The notes under the pieces are model-generated. The model ran no database searches and was not told the DNA's origin. It saw only the letters and a program-made list of their open reading frames with translations. A stretch of 64,000 bases of DNA from Candidatus Lucifugimonas marina. Its GTDB lineage: Bacteria > Chloroflexota > Dehalococcoidia > Lucifugimonadales > Lucifugimonadaceae. The position numbers and the translations under genes are program-made. Within the stretch, counting starts at the first letter, position 1. Every line of letters starts with the position of its first letter. The stretch covers positions 2,527,001 through 2,591,000 of the forward strand of contig CP046147.1 in assembly GCA_029593915.1 (NCBI GenBank), read 5' to 3'. This document shows, piece by piece, positions 33,591 to 41,846 of the stretch.

Positions 33591-34877
33591 ATGAACTTCA
33601 AACGCCCAAGAGGCACCGCCGACATACTTCCTGAAGACCAGCCATATTGGGGTCACGTTTACGACGTGGCGAGTAAAGTGGCGAATCAGTTCGGCTATCA
33701 CCGGATCGATACTCCAACGTTTGAAGATACGAACCTTTTCGAACGCGGTGTAGGTAACGAAACCGACATCGTTCAAAAAGAGATGTATTCGTTCGAAGAC
33801 CACGGCGGCGATTTGATCACGCTGCGTCCAGAAGGCACAGCCTCTGTCTGTCGTGCGTATATCGAAAACGGGTTACACAATCTCCCTCAGCCAGTGCGCA
33901 TGTACTACGCAGCAGCGATGTTCCGGTACGAACGTCCGCAGGCAGGCCGCGTTCGGCAGTTCCACCAGTTTGGTGTGGAAGCCATTGGCGATGCTTCGCC
34001 AGAAGTCGATGCAGAAATAATCGAGCTTGGCTGGAAGTACATCGCCGATCTCGGAATTAAGAACGTAACGCTTCGAATTAACTCGCTTGGAGATGCTGAA
34101 GGTAGAGCCGACTACATCAACGAGCTAGAAAAATATTTCCTCAGCGTCGCCGACCAGCTACCAAAGGTCGACCGTGACCGACTGACCCGGGCACCACTTC
34201 GAGTGCTCGACTCAAAGGCCAAAGAAACTCAGGCCCTCGCCAACGCCGCACCAAAATCGATAGATTTCATAACTGGCGAGGCAAAAGAGCACTGGGAAGC
34301 TTTGCTGGCACTTCTCGACAACCTCGAAGAGGTTTATCCAGATTTTTCATACAAGGTCGATCACCGATTGGTTCGTGGACTCGACTACTACAACCGAACG
34401 GTGTTCGAATTCGAACCTTCCGATGTTTCCGGCAGCCAGGGAACACTGATCGCTGGCGGTCGCTACGATCCGTTGATGGGGATTCTTGGTGGACAAGAAA
34501 CCCCCGCGATTGGTTTCGCTGGTGGACTCGAGCGACTCATCCTCGAACTGAAAAAGCTTGAACTTCCAGTGCCTTCTTCGAAAGGTCCTGAAGTCGTGGT
34601 CGTGACTCTCGGTGGCGCTGGTTCCGCCGGGGCAGCACTCGCTTCGGGCTTACGAGCAGCCAGCGTTTCAACTGTTCTCGCACCAAAGCGTTCTATGAAA
34701 GCCCAAATGCGATTTGCCAACCAGCAGAACGCATCAAACGTCGTGATCCTAGGCGACCGCGAAGTCGAAAACGGAATTGCTTCAGTGAAGAGTCTCGGAG
34801 AAGGCGGCGGTCAGGCAGAAGTTTCGCTAGATGCAGCTTCGATTGCTGCGCATGTTCTAGCTTCAGGCAACCAGTAG
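33591..34877 (+). CDS. hisS: Histidyl-tRNA synthetase
   Basis: This class II synthetase charges tRNA-His. The 428-residue protein starts FKRPRGTADILPEDQPYW. Motif 2 region VRMYYAAAMFRYERPQAGRVRQFHQFGVEAIG, histidine-A motif LVRGLDYYNRTVFEF and motif 3 IGFAGGLERLIL are all present, as is a C-terminal anticodon-binding domain (VVVVTLGGAGSAGAALASGLRAASVSTVLAPKRSMKAQMRFANQQNASNVVILGDRE). Length is normal. It is preceded by a strong hairpin that may control it. Confidence 0.97.
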   Translation: MNFKRPRGTADILPEDQPYWGHVYDVASKVANQFGYHRIDTPTFEDTNLFERGVGNETDIVQKEMYSFEDHGGDLITLRPEGTASVCRAYIENGLHNLPQPVRMYYAAAMFRYERPQAGRVRQFHQFGVEAIGDASPEVDAEIIELGWKYIADLGIKNVTLRINSLGDAEGRADYINELEKYFLSVADQLPKVDRDRLTRAPLRVLDSKAKETQALANAAPKSIDFITGEAKEHWEALLALLDNLEEVYPDFSYKVDHRLVRGLDYYNRTVFEFEPSDVSGSQGTLIAGGRYDPLMGILGGQETPAIGFAGGLERLILELKKLELPVPSSKGPEVVVVTLGGAGSAGAALASGLRAASVSTVLAPKRSMKAQMRFANQQNASNVVILGDREVENGIASVKSLGEGGGQAEVSLDAASIAAHVLASGNQ

Positions 34878-34942
34878 CGAATTCAACGTATTTCCACTTA
34901 TCTGAACCTAAGTTCAGTTTTTACGTTTTATTAGCACCAACT

Positions 34943-34950
34943 GGTAACCT
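34943..34950 (+). promoter_or_regulatory. Extended -10 promoter of prfA, leaderless arrangement
   Basis: The extended -10 reads GGTAACCT with T at 34942 completing TGG-TAACCT if the T-G pair is counted from 34942. Only six bases lie between TAACCT (34945-34950) and the prfA ATG at 34957, and no Shine-Dalgarno is present. Transcription would start on or beside the A of ATG. Confidence 0.4.
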
Positions 34951-34956
34951 CAAATC

Positions 34957-36039
34957 ATGCAGCAATCAATGGAAGCCCGCCTAAAAGAAATCGCCGACCG
35001 ACACGGTGAGGTCGAACGCCTGATGTCTCAACCCGAGACAGCGTCAAACCCGAACGCCATCCGTAAACTTGGTCAGGAATATAGTCAACTCCAGCACGTC
35101 GTCGAGCTGTGGAACGAAGTCACTACGGCCCAGAGCGATCTTGAGGGAGCACAAGAGATGCTCGCCGAAGAGGACGATCCTGAAGTTCTCGAGATGGCGA
35201 ATATGGAAGTGGAAGAGCTAAAAGAAAAGCTCGACAAGCTTTTTGCCGATATCAAAATCGAACTTCTCCCTAAGGACGAAACAGAACACGCCGACGCGGT
35301 GGTTGAAATTCGAGCTGGTGCCGGCGGGGACGAAGCCGGACTATTCGCTGCTGAAATTTTCCGCATGTACCAACGCTACGCTGAAAGTCGTAAATGGAAG
35401 ATGAAAGTTCTCAGCCAGAACGACACCGGTGTCGGCGGACTGAAGGAAGTCACGGTCGAAATCGAGGGTGAGCGTGCGTATCAACGTCTTCACCTCGAAA
35501 GTGGAGTTCACCGTGTCCAGAGAGTTCCAGAAACTGAATCGCAGGGTCGTATCCACACCTCCACAGCGACCGTAGCCGTGATGCCTAAAGCCGAAGAACT
35601 TGACCTCGTGATTAACGACAACGATCTCAAGATCGACGTTTTCCACTCTGGTGGTGCAGGTGGTCAGAACGTGAACAAAGTGGCAACCGCCATTCGAATT
35701 ACTCACCTTCCAACAGGACTTGTTGTTCAGTGTCAGAACGAGCGTTCACAGCTGCAGAACAAGCTTCAGGGTATGGAGATTTTGCGTTCACGACTGTGGG
35801 ACATGGAGCTCCGCAAACGCCAGGAAGAAGAAAGTGCCACCCGTAAAGCGCAGGTTGGAACTGGCGATAGGTCGGAAAAAATTCGCACGTACAACTTCCC
35901 GCAGTCTCGAATTACCGATCACCGCATCGGTTACACCAGCCACCAGATGCAGAGTGTCATGGGTGGCGAAATCGACGGCTTCATCGATGCCTTGCTTCAG
36001 GAAGAACAGGCTCGAAAGCTCGCCGCGGTAGGCGACTAA
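34957..36039 (+). CDS. prfA: Peptide chain release factor 1
   Basis: RF1 recognises UAA and UAG and triggers peptide release. The 360-residue protein has the helical N-terminal domain, the GAGGDEAGLFA segment, the tripeptide anticodon region RVPETESQGRIHTSTATVAVMP and the catalytic GGQ loop in HSGGAGGQNVNKVATAIRITHLPTG, which PrmC methylates. The HTSTATVAVMP stretch and the overall length support RF1 rather than RF2. prmC lies about 210 bases downstream. Confidence 0.97.
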   Translation: MQQSMEARLKEIADRHGEVERLMSQPETASNPNAIRKLGQEYSQLQHVVELWNEVTTAQSDLEGAQEMLAEEDDPEVLEMANMEVEELKEKLDKLFADIKIELLPKDETEHADAVVEIRAGAGGDEAGLFAAEIFRMYQRYAESRKWKMKVLSQNDTGVGGLKEVTVEIEGERAYQRLHLESGVHRVQRVPETESQGRIHTSTATVAVMPKAEELDLVINDNDLKIDVFHSGGAGGQNVNKVATAIRITHLPTGLVVQCQNERSQLQNKLQGMEILRSRLWDMELRKRQEEESATRKAQVGTGDRSEKIRTYNFPQSRITDHRIGYTSHQMQSVMGGEIDGFIDALLQEEQARKLAAVGD

Positions 36040-36135
36040 ATCGGTATCCGAGCGTTTACAGACCAATCATCCTGAGTCCCATATCAGAGTCCCCCAAGTG
36101 ATAATCACGGACAATCGAACAAGATAGAGAACCAA

Positions 36136-36214
36136 CCGTTCGACTAACTCAGGACATTGTTCACCACGCCAGCATCCTGTTGATAAAAGTGTCATCCTGA
36201 GGCTCTCGAAGGAC
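36136..36214. repeat. Degenerate inverted-repeat element between prfA and prmC
   Basis: CCGTTCGACTAACTCAGGAC (36136-36155) is an imperfect inverse of TCATCCTGAGGCTCTCGAAGG, which starts at 36192. The cores CTCAGGA/TCCTGAG and TTCGA/TCGAA are conserved. Another CATCCTGAGTCC lies at 36068. The TCATCCTGAG...TCGAAGGAC motif is a common intergenic repeat in many bacteria. The rest of 36040-36252 shows no gene. Confidence 0.5.
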
Positions 36215-36252
36215 GGCAGGCAGGCTGATATCGTCTCCACAGTCACAATTCA

Positions 36253-37107
36253 ATGACAACTAAAACAGTTTCAGCCCTGATCCAATCAATTACCGCCCGA
36301 CTAAATGCGGTCGACATCGAAGATGCCGGTATCGACGCTCGCCTGCTTCTAAGAAGTGCATTTGGATGGTCAGCGGCTGAACAGCTCGGTTTTTTGTTAG
36401 ATCCCGCACCGGTCGACAAATTAGATCAACTCGAAGAAATGGTCGCACGTCGGGAATCTCGCGAACCTCTCCAATACATCACTGGGCGCACAGAGTTTTT
36501 TCGTCGACAGTTCAGCGTGAACAAGAACGTTTTGATTCCGCGTCCAGAAACCGAGCAATTGGTTGTTCAGGCGATGGCGTTCATACGCGAACGAAAAATC
36601 GAAAACCCTCGGATGGCAGACATCTGCACAGGCTCGGGGGCTATTGGCATAACTCTCGCACTTGAGATGCCAGCGGCTGAAGTTCATGCCACCGATATTT
36701 CTTCCGGTGCCCTGACGGTCGCCCAGCAGAACGCTGATGATCTCGGGGCAGAACTCGATATGTACGAAGGCGATCTATTAGAGCCGCTATCTGGCGAGTT
36801 CGACGTAATCGTTTCGAATCCGCCTTACATCCTCGCCAACGCCATGCCTTCGCTTCAGGCTGAGGTCGCCAGAGAGCCGAGTTTGGCTCTTGATGGCGGG
36901 AACGACGGCTTAGACGTTATTCGCCCTCTCTTCGAGGGTATTTCGGCACGATTGAAACCGACTAATAGCGCCGCCTACATCGAGATCGACCCGCCAATCG
37001 AAGATGCGGTTATGGCTCTGGCTCTGGAAACGTTCCCGCACGCTGGTATTTCGCTGCTTACCGATCTGGCCGGGCTGACCCGCTGTGTATCGATAGAGCA
37101 CGCGTAG
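36253..37107 (+). CDS. prmC: Release factor glutamine methyltransferase
   Basis: PrmC methylates the Gln of the GGQ loop in RF1 and RF2. The 284-residue protein has the helical N-terminal substrate domain and an AdoMet domain with RTEFFRRQFSVNKNVLIPRPETEQLV, motif I DICTGSGAIGITLA, and the catalytic NPPY in VIVSNPPYILANAMPSL. EPSLALDGGNDGLDVIRPLFEG is also typical. prfA, its substrate gene, lies upstream, although an intergenic repeat separates them. Confidence 0.96.
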   Translation: MTTKTVSALIQSITARLNAVDIEDAGIDARLLLRSAFGWSAAEQLGFLLDPAPVDKLDQLEEMVARRESREPLQYITGRTEFFRRQFSVNKNVLIPRPETEQLVVQAMAFIRERKIENPRMADICTGSGAIGITLALEMPAAEVHATDISSGALTVAQQNADDLGAELDMYEGDLLEPLSGEFDVIVSNPPYILANAMPSLQAEVAREPSLALDGGNDGLDVIRPLFEGISARLKPTNSAAYIEIDPPIEDAVMALALETFPHAGISLLTDLAGLTRCVSIEHA

Positions 37108-37238
37108 GTACTCGTCCCTACATACCGAGTAGAACTAGTGAAGCCGAACGGTTTGGGCTAAGGTAAGCTCCGCTCTCGATTACCGATCTCATCATCCAAT
37201 ACTCGGATTCGGCATAATGTGCGAAATACTCGTCAACT

Positions 37239-37799
37239 ATGAGTCCCCCAATGCCAATACTTGTGCTGCACACTTATGGAATTCTCGAGCACCCAATCGA
37301 GCATCCAGCAACTCAAGCGTTCTTCGCTGCAGTTCCCGATGTCCAAGCTAGTCGCGATGATGCTAGTGGACTACTGCGTGGTGACACGGCCTCTTTCATG
37401 CCCGACGGAACTCCAAGAAGAGAAGATAGCGAATTTGGTCCACCAATCACACCTCAATTTTTCGATCCCTCGAAGGACCGGATAGCACTTGGCACTTTGT
37501 CGGCATGGACAGATCCGGAATCTGCAGCTGGATATTCGTATCACGGCACACATGGCAGTGCCTTTAAGAGGCGCACTGAGTGGTTCAGCCAAGATCATTC
37601 ATGGCCGTCGTCCGTACTCTGGTGGGCTGACAACGTCGATTCGATCGGTTGGGAATTAGCAAATTCAAAGTTGGCTTACCTTCACGAGAACGGTCCATCT
37701 CCAGAAGCTTTCACGTTCAGATCTTTGCACTCTGACGGCGGGGAGCAAATTCGTATGAACAATGAGCAAGTGAAAGAAATCGGCAAGAGAGCCAAGTAG
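37239..37799 (+). CDS. DUF3291-like protein
   Basis: The 186-residue protein has a C-terminal half resembling DUF3291 dimeric alpha/beta-barrel proteins: LSAWTDPESAAGYSYHGTHGSAFKRRTEWF, then VLWWADN and GPSPEAFTFRSL. The first half (LVLHTYGILEHPIEHPATQAFFAAVPDV) fits the same fold. A role in heme-like or small-molecule monooxygenase chemistry is possible by fold only. It has no signal peptide. A CATAAT -10-like element at 37213-37218 lies upstream. Confidence 0.65.
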   Translation: MSPPMPILVLHTYGILEHPIEHPATQAFFAAVPDVQASRDDASGLLRGDTASFMPDGTPRREDSEFGPPITPQFFDPSKDRIALGTLSAWTDPESAAGYSYHGTHGSAFKRRTEWFSQDHSWPSSVLWWADNVDSIGWELANSKLAYLHENGPSPEAFTFRSLHSDGGEQIRMNNEQVKEIGKRAK

Positions 37800-37918
37800 G
37801 CTTGTTGACTGTTTACGCCGAAGATCAGACAAGCTAGCACCGCAAAACCTCGTTGACTAATTCGGAATACGGTGGCTTTTCGAACCCGTGAATAGCCATC
37901 AAAATACGGAGTTAAAAA

Positions 37919-38314
37919 GTGAGAATTTATCTAACTAGCGTGTTTGTCGACGATCAGGTGAAGGCGTTGGATTTTTACACTCGGGTGCTTGGCTTTGCGG
38001 TGAAGCATGACTTCCCGATTGGTGAGAACCGTTGGACGACTGTTACATCTAAAGACTCTCCGGATGGACCTGAATTGTTGCTGGAACCCAGTGATCATCG
38101 TGCAGTAAAGCCTTATAAGGAGGCACTCGTCGAGGACGGTATTCCTGCAGCGTCGTTCCAGGTTGATGATCTAAACGCGGAATTTGCGCGGCTAAACGAT
38201 CTTGGCGTTGAGTTCGTTCAAAAACCTATGCAAATGGAAGAGATCAGCATGGCTGTGCTGAACGACACCTGCGGTAATCTCATTCAGCTGATTCAGCTTC
38301 CTGCTGAAATCTGA
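37919..38314 (+). CDS. VOC-superfamily (glyoxalase/bleomycin-resistance-like) protein
   Basis: The 131-residue product has the two beta-alpha-beta-beta-beta repeats of the vicinal oxygen chelate fold: IYLTSVFVDDQVKALDFYTRVLGFAVKHDF and FQVDDLNAEFARLNDLGVEFVQKPM...AVLNDTCGNLIQLIQ. Metal-ligand Glu at the C-terminal end is replaced (GNLIQLIQ), so enzymatic activity is uncertain. The start is GTG with GGAG seven to eight bases upstream. It ends at a strong bidirectional terminator facing the ribosomal array. Confidence 0.88.
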   Translation: MRIYLTSVFVDDQVKALDFYTRVLGFAVKHDFPIGENRWTTVTSKDSPDGPELLLEPSDHRAVKPYKEALVEDGIPAASFQVDDLNAEFARLNDLGVEFVQKPMQMEEISMAVLNDTCGNLIQLIQLPAEI

Positions 38315-38340
38315 ACGGCCATCGAATAATCGCTGCAACA

Positions 38341-38374
38341 AAAAAAGCCCCGGACGAATGTCCAGGGCTTTTTT
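38341..38374. terminator. Bidirectional terminator at the end of the ribosomal array
   Basis: An A-tract precedes GCCCCGGAC (38347-38355), loop GAAT, GTCCAGGGC (38360-38368), then six T. One C-A mismatch breaks the stem. It serves the plus-strand VOC gene and, in reverse, the long minus-strand ribosomal array ending in rpsI. Confidence 0.9.
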
Positions 38375-38417
38375 GTTGATCGAAAATGATCGATACAGGG
38401 ATGCAAGTGCGAGCGAC

Positions 38418-38813
38418 TTACCTCTTTGTGTACTGAGGTGCCTTTCGAGCCTTCTTGAGACCGTACTTCTTGCTTTCCTTCATTCGAGAGTCACGAGTCA
38501 TGAGACCAGCATCACGAAGTGGCTTTCGCAGGTTCTCGTCCATAACGACGAGTGCTCGAGCGAGACCGTGTGCGAACGCACCAGCCTGTCCACCTGAACC
38601 ACCACCGTGAGTCTTAGCAACAATAGTTACCTTGTCGGTGAGGTTAGTTGCGCCGAGTGGGCTGATTGCCTGTCGAAGCCACGCACCAACGGTGAATACT
38701 TCGTCAATTGGCTTACCGTTGACGGTTGAACCGCCCGGAGTGTTGTAAACCCGAACTCGGGCGATGGCTGTCTTTCGACGGCCGGTACCGTAGTAGTACT
38801 GCTGGCTAGTCAA
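38418..38813 (-). CDS. rpsI: 30S ribosomal protein S9
   Basis: S9 binds the 3' major domain of 16S rRNA and its C-terminal tail reaches the P-site tRNA. The 131-residue protein shows YYGTGRRKTAIARVRV and the C-terminal RMKESKKYGLKKARKAPQYTKR, with the basic terminal Lys-Arg that touches tRNA. The start is TTG at 38811-38813, immediately after the rplM TAG, with GGGAGAG about six bases upstream. It is the last gene of the ribosomal array, followed by a terminator. Confidence 0.96.
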   Translation of the reverse strand: MTSQQYYYGTGRRKTAIARVRVYNTPGGSTVNGKPIDEVFTVGAWLRQAISPLGATNLTDKVTIVAKTHGGGSGGQAGAFAHGLARALVVMDENLRKPLRDAGLMTRDSRMKESKKYGLKKARKAPQYTKR

Positions 38814-39542
38814 CTATTTCTCTCCCGAGTCGCTAGATTTCTTAGCGGCTGGCTTTTTGGCTGCTGGCTTTTTAGCAGCAGGTTTCTTTGCAGCGGCCTT
38901 CTTAGCAGCAGGCTTTTTAGCTGCTGGCTTCTTGGCTGCGGCTTTCTTTGCAGGAGCCTTCTTTGGTGCAGCTTCGGCAGTTTCTACTGCTTCAGTTGCA
39001 ACGGCAGAGGCTTCGGCTTTAGGTGCAGATTTCTTAGCAGGAGCTTTCTTGGCTGGCTTTGCAGCAGCTTCAGCCTTGGCAGCGGCTGCAGCTTCACGCT
39101 CTGGACGTCGCTCTGATCCAAGGACCTGAGCTGAGTGAGGGTGCTCTTCTCCAGCGTAAATCTTCAACCGGCTCATCATCTGTCGACCGAGTTTGCTCTT
39201 AGGGAGCATTCCTCGAACCGCAAGCTCGATGATTCGAGTTGGCTGTCGCTCTTGCATTCGTGAGTATGGAATCTCTTTGAGATTTCCTGGGTACTGACTG
39301 TGGCGCTTGTAGATCTTCTGTTCGCCCTTCAAGCCAGTAACTTTGATCTTCGAAGCGTTGATGACAACGACAAAGTCGCCCGTCAGCATGTGTGGCACGT
39401 ATGTGGGCTTGTGCTTGCCCATCAGGTACATTGCCACCTGAGTTGCGAGTCGACCGAGAACCTGCCCATCGGCATCAACAACTTTCCAGTCGTTGGTGAT
39501 TTCGGAGGCCTTCGGGTTGTATTGCTTTAGCTTGGTAACCAT
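38814..39542 (-). CDS. rplM: 50S ribosomal protein L13 with Lys/Ala/Pro-rich C-terminal tail
   Basis: L13 is an early 23S rRNA assembly protein. The core (about 1-148) is standard: WKVVDADGQVLGRLATQVAMYLMGKHKPTYVPHMLTGDFVVVINASKI...GMLPKSKLGRQMMSRLKIYAGEEHPHSAQ. A tail of about 90 residues follows, made of PAKKA/PAAKK repeats resembling eukaryotic histone H1 or mycobacterial HupB tails; normal L13 ends near residue 145. The tail contains an acidic interruption (VATEAVETAEAA). rpsI follows with no gap. Confidence 0.95.
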   Translation of the reverse strand: MVTKLKQYNPKASEITNDWKVVDADGQVLGRLATQVAMYLMGKHKPTYVPHMLTGDFVVVINASKIKVTGLKGEQKIYKRHSQYPGNLKEIPYSRMQERQPTRIIELAVRGMLPKSKLGRQMMSRLKIYAGEEHPHSAQVLGSERRPEREAAAAAKAEAAAKPAKKAPAKKSAPKAEASAVATEAVETAEAAPKKAPAKKAAAKKPAAKKPAAKKAAAKKPAAKKPAAKKPAAKKSSDSGEK

Positions 39543-39574
39543 GTTCGTTCGTTCAGTCCGTGATTTTCAACAAT

Positions 39575-40384
39575 CTAGTTTACGCTGAGATCAACCGGAT
39601 CAGCAGAGTTTAATACGGGCAATCCGCATTCTCCTGAACCGTCGTATGAAATCGCTTCGAGGCAAAGTCCTTCTGCTGGCATTACGTGGGCTGCTTCCCC
39701 TCGGTTGGCCGAGGCGAGTAACTGATCGACGATATCGGTCGAGGCATTACCTCGTCCTACGTCGTAGAGCACTCCTGCAATCCTACGAATCTGCTGGTGC
39801 AGATAGGCATTTGCTGTGATTTTGAATTCGATGTTGTCGCCGTTGCGAGTAATCGAAGCCGATTCCACGTTTCGCACTGTGGGTGCGTCGGGCGGAGTGC
39901 TTGGACCTGCGAAGGCTGCGAAGTCGTGCGAACCAACGAGTGACTGGCTTGCAACGTTCATTACTTCTGCATCGATTGTTTTTCGCACGTGGGTCACAAA
40001 GTGACGATCAAGTGCAGGTGCAGATCGGGCGTCATTGAACTTATATACGTAAGTGCGTGAAGTCGCGTCACTACGAGGATCGAACCCTTCGGGTCCATCC
40101 TGGACAAGCTGTGCACAGCGAATGCGCACGTCTTTTGTCATGTAGTGATTCAATGCTTTCCTGATCTGATCAGGCGACATGTCGGTTTCTTCATCGAAGC
40201 GACCAACCTGCCCCCTGGCATGTACTCCCGAGTCAGTCCGACTAGCGAAGTACATTCGTATGTTTTTATTGAAGATGTTGCGCAGGGCATCTTCTATTTC
40301 GCCCTGCACCGTTCTCGCATTGATTTGTAGCTGCGAGCCGTGGAACTCGGTTCCGTCGTACTCAACTACCAGAGCAATACGCAT
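39575..40384 (-). CDS. truA: tRNA pseudouridine(38-40) synthase
   Basis: TruA isomerises U38-U40 in the anticodon arm of tRNAs. The 269-residue protein starts MRIALVVEYDGTEFHGSQ and has the catalytic Asp in ASRTDSGVHARGQVG, with FDPRSDATSRTYVYKF and AYLHQQIRRIAGVLYDVGRG further on. It lies between rplQ and rplM, a conserved position in many bacteria. Confidence 0.96.
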   Translation of the reverse strand: MRIALVVEYDGTEFHGSQLQINARTVQGEIEDALRNIFNKNIRMYFASRTDSGVHARGQVGRFDEETDMSPDQIRKALNHYMTKDVRIRCAQLVQDGPEGFDPRSDATSRTYVYKFNDARSAPALDRHFVTHVRKTIDAEVMNVASQSLVGSHDFAAFAGPSTPPDAPTVRNVESASITRNGDNIEFKITANAYLHQQIRRIAGVLYDVGRGNASTDIVDQLLASANRGEAAHVMPAEGLCLEAISYDGSGECGLPVLNSADPVDLSVN

Positions 40385-40400
40385 CTTAATCTCTGACTAT

Positions 40401-40754
40401 TTAGTCAACCAGCTCGATCAATGCCATCTCCGCAGCATCGCCAGCGCGAACGCCAAGACGGGTGATGCGGGTGTAGCCACCAGCTCGTTCCTTGAAACGA
40501 GGTGCGATGTCGTCGAACACAGACTTCACAATCGACTTATCGGTTATGAATGCTGCAGCCTGACGTCGATCGTGCAGGGAACCTTTTTTGCCAAGCGTGA
40601 TCATCTTCTCAGTCAAAGGACCAATTTCCTTTGCCTTAGCGACAGTCGTCTTGATCTGGCCGTGTCGGAGCAGGTCTGTGACCATGATCCTGAACATTGC
40701 CTTACGTGGACCGGAAGCTCGGCCAAACTGCCGACCGGATAGCTTATGCCTCAC
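40401..40754 (-). CDS. rplQ: 50S ribosomal protein L17
   Basis: L17 sits near the peptide exit tunnel. The 117-residue product begins MRHKLSGRQFGRASGPRKAM and ends AGDAAEMALIELVD, the full family length. I use GTG at 40752-40754; a longer frame extends into rpoA but has no family match. The start overlaps the rpoA stop by 11 bases out of frame, so translation is coupled. AGGAG lies about eight bases upstream. Confidence 0.96.
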   Translation of the reverse strand: MRHKLSGRQFGRASGPRKAMFRIMVTDLLRHGQIKTTVAKAKEIGPLTEKMITLGKKGSLHDRRQAAAFITDKSIVKSVFDDIAPRFKERAGGYTRITRLGVRAGDAAEMALIELVD

Positions 40755-41841
40755 TGGAGTCTGCTCCTGCGTTCTCAGTAGCTTCGGCGCCGGCTTCAAC
40801 TTCTGCCTTAGGCTCTTCGCCCTCAGCTCCGTCTTCGCCTTCACCCTCGCCAGAGGTGTCATCACTTTCTTCAGGCAGCAAGTTTCGCTCGGCAAGCTTG
40901 TCGTAAAGCTCATCGAGTGACTTCTGACCGAAGTTTCGAATTTTCAGTAGTTCGCCCTTAGGCATCGAAAGCACTTCACCAACTCGGTTGATGCCTGCCC
41001 GCTTGAGACAGTTAAGTGTTCGTGCTGAAAGTGCGAGAGTTTCAACAAGGGTGTTGTAAACATCGGGAGAAATGCCAAGACCAGCAGCTGGGCTTGCTTC
41101 TTCTTCAGGCTCTTTATCGAGTCGTGTGAAGAGGAAGAAACTTTCCATCAGCTTGTTACCAGCTGACTGCATAGCTTCAAGCGGCATTACGGTCCGGTCG
41201 GTCCACACTTCAACGATCAGTTTTTCCAGATCGGATCGCTGACCGACTCGAGTTGACTCGACCGAGAAGTTGGCCTTGCGAACTGGAGTGTAGATTGCGT
41301 CGACTGGAAGCACACCGATTGGAAGGCCTTCGTCCTGGCTTGCAGGAGCGTAGCCGATACCCTGTTCAACATTGAACTCAACTGAAAGTCGAGCATCTGG
41401 GCTGTCCAAAGTAGCGAGGTGGTGTTCCGGGTTTACGATTTCGAAATCGGCGGTAGCCATAATGTCACCGGCGCGAACTTCACCCTCACCATCAACTTCT
41501 AAACGAAGTCGACCTGGGCGGTCGGCCAATGAACGTAGGCGGATGCCTTTTACGTTAAGCAGGAATTCCACAACCTCTTCACGCATGTGAGGAACGGTGG
41601 AGTACTCGTGTAGAGCTCCATCGATCTTTACCCACGTTACAGCTGTTCCTGGCAAAGAGTTAAGCAGTGCTCGTCGCAGTGGGTTGCCGAGTGTGACACC
41701 CCAGCCGCGTTCAAGCGGCTCTGCAACGAAGCGACCGTAAGCCTCTTCGTTTTCCTGAATTGTTATAGAGAGATCGGGGATCTCTGGGGCGGCAGGCAGC
41801 AGTTCCTCCTGAGGAGTTATGCCGTACATTCGTTCAAGCAT
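40744..41841 (-). CDS. rpoA: DNA-directed RNA polymerase subunit alpha
   Basis: Alpha dimerises to start RNA polymerase assembly; its C-terminal domain contacts UP elements and activators. The 365-residue protein has the N-terminal domain (YGRFVAEPLERGWGVTLGNPLRRALLNSLPGTAVTWVKIDG) and the helix-hairpin-helix C-terminal domain (LSARTLNCLKRAGINRVGEVLSMPKGELLKIRNFGQKSLDELYDKL). About 40 extra residues at the end are highly acidic (Glu/Gly/Ala-rich from about 322), well beyond the usual 315-330 length. It lies between rpsD and rplQ as in classical alpha operons. Confidence 0.97.
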   Translation of the reverse strand: MLERMYGITPQEELLPAAPEIPDLSITIQENEEAYGRFVAEPLERGWGVTLGNPLRRALLNSLPGTAVTWVKIDGALHEYSTVPHMREEVVEFLLNVKGIRLRSLADRPGRLRLEVDGEGEVRAGDIMATADFEIVNPEHHLATLDSPDARLSVEFNVEQGIGYAPASQDEGLPIGVLPVDAIYTPVRKANFSVESTRVGQRSDLEKLIVEVWTDRTVMPLEAMQSAGNKLMESFFLFTRLDKEPEEEASPAAGLGISPDVYNTLVETLALSARTLNCLKRAGINRVGEVLSMPKGELLKIRNFGQKSLDELYDKLAERNLLPEESDDTSGEGEGEDGAEGEEPKAEVEAGAEATENAGADSSEA

Positions 41842-41846
41842 TGACG

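Noticed and set aside
38857..39129. Ala/Phe/Gly-rich frame opposite the L13 tail, and a similar one opposite the L5 extension (50428-50820)
   Set aside because: Both mirror the PAKKA repeats and look like false membrane proteins.
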